Below the pieces are notes generated by a model, which saw nothing but the letters and a program-made list of their open reading frames with translations, was not told where the DNA came from and made no database searches. A DNA stretch of 64,000 nt, from contig CP114482.1 of assembly GCA_027186245.1 (NCBI GenBank), positions 26,741,209 to 26,805,208 of the forward strand, given 5' to 3'. Positions within the stretch are counted from its first letter, which is position 1; every line of letters begins with the position of its first letter. Origin of the DNA: Coriaria nepalensis (taxonomy: Eukaryota > Streptophyta > Magnoliopsida > Cucurbitales > Coriariaceae). Both the position numbers and the translations under genes were made by a program. Below, one piece after another: positions 25,020 to 36,037 of the stretch.

Positions 25020-27590
25020 GGCTAAAAATATGCATAGTTTCCTTGAATTATTGAATTGAAAGTTCTGAACGAAAGTCGTGTTTGAAGTGCCAAAAAAATA
25101 GAATTCTTTCGAATTACTTTTAATTGATTTAATGACTAGAGAAGACTCAATGACATGATTTTAAGGCTAAACAAACGCATAATTGCCTTCAAAAGATCAA
25201 TTGCATGTTTTGCACAAAAGTCGTGTTTGAAATGCGAAAATAGAAATCGTTTGAAATGATTTCGAATGATTTATTGACTAAAAGTGACTCATTGACATGA
25301 TTTTAAGGCTATACAAACGCATTGTTACCATCAAAATATCTAATGCAAATTATGCACGAAAGTCGTGGTTTAAGTACGAAAATAGATTTCGTTAGAATTC
25401 CTTTGAAATGATTTAATTTCTAGAAGAGACTCAATGACGTGATTTCGAGGCTAAACAATGGATAGTTTGCTTGAATATATCTATTGCAAGTTATGCACAA
25501 AAGTCTCGTTTAAAGAGCAAAAATAGAATTCGTTCGAATTGCTTTCAAATGATTTGATGACAAGAAGAGACTCAATGACATAATTTTCAGTCTAAAAGAA
25601 TGAATAGTTCTCCTCAATGGTTGAATTGGAAGTTCTGAACGAAAGTCGTGTTTGAAGTGCCAAAAAATAGAATTCCTTCGAATTACTTTTAATTGATTTA
25701 ATGACTAGAGAAGACTCACTGACATGATTTTAAAGTTAAACAAACGCATAATTGCCTTCAATAGATCAATTTCAAGTTTTGCACAAAAGTCGTGTTTGAA
25801 ATGCGAAAATAGATATCGTTTGAATTGATTTCGAATGATTTATTGACTAAAAGTGATTCAATGACATTATTTTAAGGCTATACAAATGCCTAGTTGCCTT
25901 CAAAAGATCCATTGCAAGTTATGCACAAAAGCCGTGGTTGAGGTGCGAAAAAAGATTTCGTTTAAATTTCTTTGAAATGATTTAATTACTAGAACAGACT
26001 CGATGACATGATTTCAAGGCTAATCAATGGATAATTTGCTTGAAAACATCAATTGCAAGTTATGCCCAAAAGTCTCGATTGAAGAGCGAAAATAGAATTT
26101 GTTCAAAATGCTTTCAAATGATTTGATGACTAGAAGAGACTCAATGACATGATTTTAAGGCTAAAAAGATGAATAGTTTCCTTCAATTATTGAATTGAAA
26201 GTTCTGAACGAAAGTCGTGTTTGAAGTGCGAAAAAATAGAATTCTTTCGAATTACTTTTAATTGATTTAATGACTAGAGAAGACTCAATGACATGATTTT
26301 AAGGCTAAACAAACGCATAATTGCCTTCAATAGATCAATTAGATGTTTTGCACAAAAGTCGTGTTTGAAAGGCGAAAATAGTATTCGTTTGAATTGATTT
26401 CGAATGATTTACTGACTAAAAGTGACTCAATGACATGATTTTAAGGCTATACAGATGCCTAGTTGCCTTCAAAAGATCCATTGCAAATTATGCACGAAAG
26501 TATTTGTTCAAGTACGAAAAAAGATTTCGTTCGAATTTCTTTGAAATGATTTAATTACTAAAAGAGACTCAATGACATGATTTCAAGGCTAAACAATGGA
26601 TAATTTGCTTGAATATATCTATTGCAAGTTATGCACAAAAGTCTCGTTTAAAGAGCAAAAATAGAATTCGTTCGAATTGCTTTCAAATGATTTGATGACT
26701 AGAAGAGACTCAATGACATGATTTTAAGGTTAAAAGAATGCATAGTTCTCCTCAATGGTTGAATGGGAAGTTCTGAACGAAAGTCGTGTTTGAAGTGCCA
26801 CAAAATAGAATTCTTTCGAATTACTTTTAATTGATTTAATGACTAGAGAAGACTCAATGACATGATTTTAAGGCTAAACAAACGCATAATTTCCTTCAAT
26901 AGATCAATTGCATGTTTTGCACAAAAATCATGTTCGAAATGTGAAAATAGAAATCGTTTGAATTGATTTCGAATGATTTATTGACTAAAAGTGACTCAAT
27001 GACATGATTTTAAGGCTATACAAATGCCTAGTTGCCTTCAAAAGATCCATTGCAAGTTATGCACAAAAGCCGTGGTTGAGGTGCGAAAAAAGATTTCGTT
27101 CGAATTTCTTTGAAATGATTTAATTACTAAAAGAGACTCAATGACATGATTTCAAGGTTAAACAATGGAGAGTTTGCTTGAATATATCTATTGCAAGTTA
27201 TGCACAAAAGTCTCGTTTAAAGAGCGAAAATAGAATTCGTTCGAATTGCTTTCAAATGATTTGATGACTAGAAGAGACTCAATGACATGATTTTAAGGTT
27301 AAAAGAATGCATAGTTCTCCTCAATGGTTGAATGGGAAGTTCTGAACGAAAGTCGTGTTTGAAGTGCCACAAAATAGAATTCTTTCGAATTACTTTTAAT
27401 TGATTTAATGACTAGAGAAGACTCAATGACATGATTTTAAGGCTAAACAAACGCATAATTTCTTTCAATAGATCAATTGCATGTTTTGCACAAAAGTCGT
27501 GTGCGAAATGTGAAAATAGAAATCGTTTGAATTGATTTCGAATGATTTATTGACTAAAGGTGACTCAATGACATGATTTTAAGGCTATAC
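25020..27590 (+). repeat. Mosaic transition between arrays A and B
   Basis: The 569-bp frame continues, but monomer types alternate. The first B-type M1 start (GTGCC rather than GTGCG) appears near 25,088, and B-type M2/M3 sequence (CCATCAAAATATCTAATGC, AAGTACGAAAATAG, CTCAATGACGTG) near 25,330-25,440. A-type M2-M4 returns at about 25,880-26,200, A-like M2/M3 at about 26,430-26,610 with B-type M4 after it, and A-like M2/M3 again near 27,020-27,150. From about 27,590 only B remains. The pattern fits repeated exchange or gene conversion at an array border. Confidence 0.8.
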
Positions 27591-28500
27591 AAACGCATAG
27601 TTGCGATCAAAAGATGTAACGGAAATTATGCACGAAAGTCGTGGTTCAAGTACGAAAGTAGATTTCGTTAGAATTGCTTTGAAATGATTTAATTTCTAGA
27701 GGAGACTCAATGACGTGATTTCAAGGCTAAACAATGGATAGTTTTCATGAATATATCAATTGCAAGTTATGCACAAAAGTCTCATTTAAAGAGCAAAAAT
27801 AGAATTTGTTCGAATTGCTTTCAAATGATTTGATGACTAGAAGAGACTCAATGACACGATTGTAAGGCTAAAAAGATGCATAGTTGCCTTTAATTATTGA
27901 ATTGAAAGTTCTGAATGAAAGTCGTGTTTGAAATGCGAAAAAATAGAATTCTTTCTAATTACTTTTAATTGATTTAATGACTAGAGAAGACTCAATGACA
28001 TGATTTTAAGGCTAAACAAACGCATAATTGCCTTCAATAGATCAATTGCATGTTTTGCACAAAAGTCGTGTTTGAAATGCAAAAATAGAAATCGTTTGAA
28101 TTGATTTCGAATGATTTATTGACTAAAAGTGACTCAATGACATGATTTTAAGGCTATACAAACGCATAGTTGCCATCAAAATATCTAATGCAAATTAGGC
28201 ACGAAAGTCGTGGTTTAAGTACGAATATAGATTTCGTTAGAATTGCTTTGAAATGATTTAATTTCTAGAAGAGACTCAATGACGTGATTTCAAGGCTAAA
28301 GAATGGATAGTTTGCTTGAATATATCTATTGCAAGTTATGCATAAAAGTCTCGTTTAAAGAGCAAAAATAGAATGCGTTCAAATTGCTTTCAAATGATTT
28401 GATGACTAGAAGAGACTCAATGACATGATTTTAAGGCTAAAAGAATGCATAAGTGTCCTCAATGGTTGAATTGGAAGTTCTGAACAAAAGTCGTGTTTGA

Positions 28501-31500
28501 AGTGCCAAAAAATAGAATTCTTCCGAATTACTTTTAATTGATTTAATGACTACAGATGACTCAATGACATGATTTTAAGGCTAAACAAACGCATAGTTGC
28601 CTTTAATAGATCAATTGCATGTTTTGCACAACAGTCGTGTTTGAAATGCGAAAATAGAAATCGTTTGAATTGATTTCGAATGATTTATTGACTAAAAGTG
28701 ACTCAATGACATGATTTTAAGGCTATACAAACGCATAGTTGCGATCAAAAGATGTAACGGAAATTATGCACGAAAGTCGTGGTTCAAGTACGAAAATAGA
28801 TTTCGTTAGAATTGCTTTGAAATGATTTAATTTCTAGAAGAGACTCAATGACGTGATTTCAAGGCTAAACATTGGAGAGTTTGCTTGAATATATCTATTG
28901 CAAGTTATGCACAAAAGTCTCGTTTAAAGAGCAAAAATAGAATGCGTTCGAATTGCTTTCAAATGATTTGATGACTAGAAGAGACTCAATGACATGATTT
29001 TAAGGCTAAAAGAATGCATAGTTCTCCTCAATGATTGAATTGAAAGTTCTGAACGAAAGTCGTGTTTGAAGTGCCAAAAAATAGAATTCTTTCGAATTAG
29101 TTTTAATTAATTTAATGACTAGAGAAGACTCAATGACATGATTTTAAGGCTAAACAAACGCATAATTGCCTTCAATAGATCAATTGCATGTTTTGCACAA
29201 AAGTCATGTTTGAAATGCGAAAATAGAATTCGTTTGAATTGATTACGAATGATTTACTGACTAAAAGTGATTCAATGACATGATTTTAAGGCTATAGAAA
29301 CGCATAGTTGCCATCAAAAGATGTAACGGAAATTATGCACGAAAGTCGTGGTTCAAGTACGAATATAGATTTCGTTAGAATTGCTTTGAAATGATTTAAT
29401 TTCTAGAAGAGACTCAATGACGTGATTTCAAGGCTAAATAATGGATTGTTTGCTTGAATATATCTATTGCAAGTTATGCACAAAAGTCCTGTTTAAAGAG
29501 CAAAAATAGAATTCATTCAAATTGCTTTCAAATGATTTGATGACTTGAAGAGACTCAATGACATGATTTTAAGGCTAAAAGAATGCATAAGTGTCCTCAA
29601 TGGTTGAATTGGAAGTTCTGAACAAAAGTCGTGTTTGAAGTGCCAAAAAATAGAATTCTTCCGAATTACTTTTAATTGATTTAATGACTACAGATGACTC
29701 AATGACATGATTTTAAGGCTAACCAAACGCATAATTGCCTTCAATCGATCAATTGCATGTTTTTCACAACAGTCGTGCTTGAAATGCGAAAATAGAAATC
29801 GTTTGAATTGATTTCGAATGATTTATTGACTAAAAGTGACTCAATGACATGATTTTAAGGCTATACAAACGCATAGTTGCCATCAAAATATCTAATACAA
29901 ATTATTCACGAAAGTCGTGGTTTAGGTACGAAAATAGATTTCGTTAGAATTGCTTTGAAATGATTTAATTTCTAGAAGAGACTCAATGACGTGATTTCAA
30001 GGCTAAACAATGGATTGTTTGCTTGAATATATCTATTGCAAGTTATGCACAAAAGTCTTGTTTAAAGAGCAAAAATAGAATTCGTTCGAATTGCTTTCAA
30101 ATGATTTGATGACTAGAAGAGACTCAATGACATGATTTTAAAGCTAAAAGAATGCATTGTCCTCCTCAAGGGTTGAATTGGAAGTTCTGAACGAAAGTCG
30201 TGTTTGAAGTGCCAAAAAATAGAATTCTTTCGAATTAGTTTTAATTAATTTAATGACTAGAGAAGACTCAATGACATGATTTTAAGGCTAAACAAACGCA
30301 TAATTGCCTTCAATGGATCAATTGCATGTTTTGCACAAAAGTCGTGTTTGAAATGCGAAAATAGAAATCGTTTGAATTGATTTTGAATGATTTATTGACT
30401 AAAAGTGACTCAATGACATGATTTTAAGGCTATACAAATGCATAGTTGCCATCAAAATATCTAATGCAAATTATGCACGAAAGTCGTGGTTTAAGTGCGA
30501 ATATAGATTTCGTTAGAATTGCTTTGAAATGATTTAATTTCTAGAAGAGACTCAATGACGTGATTTCAAGGCTAAAGAATGGATAGTTTGCTTGAATATA
30601 TCTATTGCAAGTTATGCACAAAAGTCTCGTTTAAAGAGCAAAAATAGAATGCGTTCGACTTGCTTTCAAATGATTTGATGACTAGAAGAGACTCAATGAC
30701 ATGATTTTAAGGCTAAAAGAATGCATAAGTGTCCTCAATGGTTGAATTGGAAGTTCTGAACAAAAGTCGTGTTTGAAGTGCCAAAAAATAGAATTCTTCC
30801 GAATTACTTTTAATTGATTTAATGACTACAGATGACTCAATGACATGATTTTAAGGCTAAACAAACGCATAATTGCCTTCAATAGATCAATTGCATGTTT
30901 GGCACAACTCTCGTGCTTGAAATGCGAAAATAGAAATCGTTTGAATTGAGTTCGAATGATTTATTGACTAAAAGTGACTCAATGACAAGATTTAAAGGCT
31001 ATACAAACGCATAGTTGCCATCAAAATATCTTATACAAATTATTCACGAAAGTCGTGGTTGAAGTACGAAACTAGATTTCGTTAGAATTGCTTTGAAATG
31101 ATTTAATTTCTAGAAGAGACTCAATGACGTGATTTCAAGGCTAAACAATGGATTGTTTGCTTGAATATATCTATTGCAAGTTATGCACAAAAGTCCCGCT
31201 TAAAGAGCAAAAATAGAATTCATTCAAATTGCTTTCAAATGATTTGATGACTTGAAGAGACTCAATGACATGATTTTAAGGCTAAAAGAATGCATAAGTG
31301 TCCTCAACGGTTGAATTGGAAGTTCTGAACGAAAGTCGTGTTTGAAGTGCCAAAAAATAGAATTGTTTCGAATTAGTTTTAATTAATTTCATGACTAGAG
31401 AAGACTCAATGACATGATTTTAAGGCTAAACAAACGCATAATTGCCTTCAATAGATCAATTGCATGTTTTGCACAAAAGTCGTGTTTGAAATGCGAAAAT

Positions 31501-34500
31501 AGAAATCGTTTGAATTGATTTTGAATGATTTATTGACTAAAAGTGACTCAATGACATGATTTTAAGGCTATACAAACGCATAGTTGCCATCAAAATATCT
31601 AATACAAATTATTCACGAAAGTCGTGGTTTAAGTACGAAAATAGATTTCGTTAGAATTGCTTTGAAATGATTTAATTTCTAGAAGAGACTCAATGACGTG
31701 ATTTCAAGGCTAAACAATGGATAGTTTGCTTGAATATATCTATTGCAAGTTATGCACAAAAGTCTCGTTTAAAGAGCAAAAATAGAATGCGTTCGAATTG
31801 CTTTCAAATGATTTGATGACTAGAAGAGAGTCAATGACATGATTTTAAGGCTAAAAGAATGCATAGTTCTCCTCAATGGTTGAATTGGAAGTTCTGAACG
31901 AAAGTCGTGTTTGAAGTGCCAAAAAATAAAATTCTTTCGAATTAGTTTTAATTAATTTAATGACTAGAGAAGACTCAATGACATGATTTTAAGGCTAAAC
32001 AAACGCATAATTGCCTTCAATAGATCAATTGCATGTTTTGCACAAAAGTCGTGTTTGAAATGCGAAAATAGAAATTGTTTGAATTATTTCGAATGATTTA
32101 TTGACTAAAAGTGAGTCAATGACATGATTTTAAGGCTACACAAACGCATAGTTGCCATCAAAATATCTAATGCAAATTATGCACGAAAGTCGTGGTTTAA
32201 GTACGAAAATAGATTTCATTAGAATTGCTTTGAAATGATTTAATTTCTAGAAGAGACTCAATGACGTGATTTGAAGGCTAAACAACGGATAGTTTGCTTG
32301 AATATATCTATTGCAAGTTATGCACAAAAGTCTCGTTTAAAGAGCAAAAATAGAATCCGTTCGAATTGCTTTCAAATGATTTGATGACTAGAAGAGACTC
32401 AATGACATGATTTTAAGGCTAAAAGAATGCATAAGTGTCATCAATTGGTGAATTGGAAGTTCTGAACGAAAGTCGTGTTTGAAGTGCCAAAAAATAGAAT
32501 TCTTCCGAATTACTTTTAATTGATTTAATGACTAGAGATGACTCAATGACATGATTTTAAGGCTCAACAAACGCATAATTGCCTTCAATAGATCAATTGC
32601 ATGTTTGGCACAACAGTCGTGTTTGAAATGCGAAAATAGAAATCGTTTGAATTGATTTCCAATGATTTATGGACTAAAAGTGACTCACTGACATGATTTT
32701 AAGGCTATACAAACGCATAGTTGCCATCAAAAGATGTAACAGAAAATTATGCCCGACAGTCGTGGTTCAAGTACGAAAATAGATTTCATTAGAATTGCTT
32801 TGAAATGATATAATTTCTAGAAGTGACTCAATGTCGTGATTTCAAGGCTAAACAATGGATAGTTTTCATGAATATATCAATTGCAAGTTATGCACAAAAG
32901 TCTCGTTTACAGAGCAAAAATAGAATTCGTTCGAATTGCTTTCAAATGATTTGATGACTAGAAGAGACTCAGTGACATGATTTTAAGGCTAAAAGAATGC
33001 ATAGTTCTCCTCAATGGTTGAATTGGATGTTCTGAACGAAAGTCGTGTTTGAAGTGCCAAAAAATAGAATTCTTTCGAATTAGTTTTAATTAATTTAATG
33101 TCTAGAGAAGATTCAATGACATGATTTTAAGGCTAAACAAACGCATAATTGCCTTCAATAGATCAATTGCGTGTTTTGCACAAAAGTCGTGTTTGAAATG
33201 CGAAAATAGAAATCGTTTGAATTGATTTCGAATGATTTATTGACTAAAAGTGACTCAATGACATGATTTTAAGGCTATACAAACGCATAGTTGCCATCAA
33301 AATATCTAATGCAAATTAGGCACGGAAGTCGTGGTTTAAGTACGAAAATAGATTTCGTTAGAATTGCTTTGAAATGATTTAATTTCTAGAAGAGACTCAA
33401 TGACGTGATTTCAAGGCTAAACAATGGATAGTTTGCTTGAATATATCGATTGCAAGTTATGCACAAAAGTCTCGTTTAAAGAGCAAAAATAGAATTCGTT
33501 CGAATTGCTTTGAAATGATTTGATGACTAGAAGAGACTCAATGACATGATTTTAAGGCTAAAAGAATGCATTAGTGTCCTCAGTGGTTGAATTGGAAGTT
33601 CTGAACGAAAGTCGTGTTTGAAGTGCCAAAAAATAGAATTCGTCCGAATTACTTTTAATTGATTTAATGACTAGAGATGACTCAATGACATGATTTTAAG
33701 GCTAAACAAACGCATAATTGCCTTCAATAGATCAATTGCATGTTTTGCACAACAGTCGTGTTTGAAATGCGAAAATAGAAATCGTTTGAATTTATTTCGA
33801 ATGATTTATTGACTAAAAGTGAGTCAATGACATGATTTTAAGGCTATACAAACGCATAGTTGCCATCAAAAGATGTAACGGAAATTATGCACGACAGTCG
33901 TGGTTCAAGTACGAAAATAGATTTCGTTAGAATTGCTTTGAAATGATTTAATTTCTAGAAGAGACTCAATGACGTGATTTCAAGGCTAAACAATGGATAG
34001 TTTTCATGAATATATCAATTGCAAGTTATGCACAAAAGTCTCGCTTACAGAGCAAAAATAGAATTCGTTCGAATTGCTTTCAAATGATTTGATGACTAGA
34101 AGAGACTCAATGACATGATTTTAAGGCTAAAAGAATGCATAGTTCTCCTCAATGGTTGAATTGGAAGTTCTGAACGAAAGTCGTGTTTTAAGTGCCAAAA
34201 AATAGAATTCTTTCGAATCAGTTTTAATTAATTTAATGACTAGAGAAGACTCAATGACATGATTTTAAGGCTAAACAAACGCATAATTTCCTTCAATAGA
34301 TCAATTGCATGTTTTGCACAACAGTCGTGTTTGAAATGCGAAAATAGAAATCATTTGAATTCATTTCGAATGATTTATTGACTAAGAGTGACTCAATGAC
34401 ATGATTTTAAGGCTATACAAACGCATAGTTGCCATGAAAAGATGTAACGGAAATTATGCACGACAGTCGTGGTTCAAGTACGAAAATAGATTTCGTTCGA

Positions 34501-35328
34501 ATTGCTTTGAAATGATTTAATTTCTAGAAGAGACTCAATGACGTAATTTCGAGGCTAAACAATGGATAGTTTTCATGACTATATCAATTGCAAGTTATGC
34601 ACAAAAGTCTCGCTTACAGAGCAAAAATAGAGTTCGTTTGAATTGCTTTCAAATGATTTGATGACTAGAAGAGACTCAATGACATGATTTTAAGGCTAAA
34701 CGAATGCATAAGTGTCCTCAATGGTTGAATTGAAAGTTCTGAACGAAAGTCGTGTTTTAAGTGCCAAAAAATAGAATTCTTTCGAATTAGTTTTAATTAA
34801 TTTAATGACTAGAGAAGACTCAATGACATGATTTTAAGGCTAAACAAACGCATAATTGCCTTCAGTAGATCAATTGCATGTTTTGCACAAAAGTCGTGTT
34901 TGAAATGCGAAAATAGAAATCGTTTGAATTGATTTCGAATGATTTATTGACTAAAAGTGACTCAATGACATGATTTTAAGGCTATACAAACGCATAGTTG
35001 CCATCAAAATATCTAATGCAAATTATTCATGAAAGTCGTGGTTTAAATACGAAAATAGATTTCGTTAGAATTGCTTTGAAATGATTTAATTTCTAGAAGA
35101 GACTCAATGACGTGATTTCAAGGCTAAACAATGGATAGTTTGCTTGAATATATCTATTGCAAGTTATGCACAAAAGTCTCGTTTAAAGAGCAAAAATAGA
35201 ATGCGTTCGAATTGCTTTCAAATGATTTGATGACTAGAAGAGACTCAATGACGTGATTTTAAGGCTAAAAGAATGCATAGTCATCCTCAATGGTTGAATT
35301 GGAAGTTCTGAATGAAAGTCGTGTTTGA
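28501..35328 (+). repeat. Two-HOR (1,138 bp) super-repeat within array B
   Basis: Two M1 versions alternate. Version P has CCGAATTACTTTTAATTG, usually with AGATGACTC; version Q has CGAATTAGTTTTAATTAATT with AGAAGACTC. AGTGCC starts give P at 28501, 29639 and 30777 and Q at 29070, 30208 and 31346, exactly 1,138 bp apart for each type. The order then reads Q (31915), P (32483), Q (33053), P (33622), Q (34191), Q (34760), so the eight-monomer frame slips by one HOR at two places. Confidence 0.85.
30209..30777 (+). repeat. Reference HOR of array B (M1 30209-30352, M2 30353-30494, M3 30495-30635, M4 30636-30777)
   Basis: One complete B unit of 569 bp with monomers of 144, 142, 141 and 142 bp, exactly the A lengths. 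Starts are GTGCC, ATGCG, GTGCG (GTACG in most B copies) and GAGCA. The shared core is kept in all four, with ATGACGTGATTTC in M3. Equal lengths despite many substitutions suggest that monomer length is constrained or that homogenisation removes length variants. Confidence 0.9.
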
Positions 35329-35439
35329 AGTGCCAAAAAACAGAATTCTTTCGAATTACTTTTAATTGATTTAATGACTAGAGAAGACTCAATGACATGA
35401 TTTTAAGGCTAAACAAACGCATAATTTCCTTCAATAGAT

Positions 35440-36037
35440 CAATTGCATGTTTTGCACAAAAGTCGTGTTTCAAATGCGAAAATAGAATTCGTTTCAATTG
35501 ATTACGAATGATTTACTGACTAAAAGTGATTCAATGACATGATTTTAAGGCTAGACAAATGCCTAGTTGCCTTCAAAAGATCCATTGCAAGTTATGCACA
35601 AAAGCCGTGGTTGAGGTGCGAAAAAAGATTTCGTTCGAATTTCTTTGAAATGATTTAATTACTAAAAGAGACTCAATGACATGATTTCAAGGCTAAACAA
35701 TGGATAATTTGCTTGAATACATCAATTGCAAGTTATGCACAAAAGTCTCGATTGAAGAGCGAAAATAGAATTTGTTCAAAATGATTTCAAATGATTTGAT
35801 GACTAGAAGAGACTCAATGACATGATTTTAAGGCTAAAAAGATGCATAGTTGCCTTCAATTATTGAATTGAAAGTTCTAAACGAAAGTCGTGTTTGAAGT
35901 GCGAAAAAATAGAATTCTTTCGAATTACTTTTCATTGATTTAATGACTAGAGAAGACTCAATGACATGATTTTAAGGCTAAACAAACGCATAATTGCCTT
36001 CAATAGATCAATTGCATGTTTTGCACAAAAGTCGTGT
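35440..36037 (+). repeat. Single A-type HOR embedded in array B
   Basis: Between B-type sequence ending near 35,430 (ATAATTTCCTTC) and resuming near 36,037 (GTGTTCGAAATGTG) lies about one HOR of pure A type. It shares rare variants with about 4,690-5,290: GTGTTTCAAATGCG (C at 35471 and 4722), GGCTAGACAAATGCC, TTACTAAAAGAGACTC, AAAATGATTTCAAATG, GTTCTAAACG, and CTTTTCATTGATTT. Against the copy at 4.7 kb I count about two differences (CGTTCGTATTTC and TTCAGAATG there). The junctions keep the array in register. Confidence 0.88.

Larger units (their letters stand above)
1..25020 (+). repeat. Satellite array A: 569-bp four-monomer HOR, forward strand
   Basis: Tandem array of about 44 higher-order repeats. 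The M1 start (GTGCGAAAAAATAGAATTC) recurs at 1, 571, 1140, 1709 and 2278, so the period is 569 bp (570 in the first unit, which has one extra A in its AAACAAAACG run). Each HOR holds four related monomers of about 142 bp in the fixed order M1-M2-M3-M4. Diagnostic A-type variants are GTGCG at the M1 start, GAATTC in both M1 and M2, ATGCCTAGTTGCC in M2, ATGGATAATTTGCTTGAA in M3, and GAGCGAAAATAGAATTTG in M4. Neighbouring HORs differ by only a few bases, which indicates recent homogenisation. No other sequence interrupts the array. The chromosomal role (centromere or other heterochromatin) is inference. The satellite family is not one I recognise. Confidence 0.97.
27590..35440 (+). repeat. Satellite array B: diverged 569-bp HOR, forward strand
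   Basis: The M1-M4 order and period are the same as in A, with fixed differences: M1 starts GTGCCAAAAAATAG; M2 starts ATGCGAAAATAGAAATCG (EcoRI site lost) and has CGCATAGTTGCCATCAAAA; M3 starts AAGTACGAAAATAG with CTAGAAGAGACTCAATGACGTG; M4 starts GAGCAAAAATAGAATTCG (EcoRI site gained) and has AAGAATGCATAG with GGTTGAATTGGAAGTTC. HORs within B differ from one another more than those in A, which suggests an older or less often homogenised array. Confidence 0.93.
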
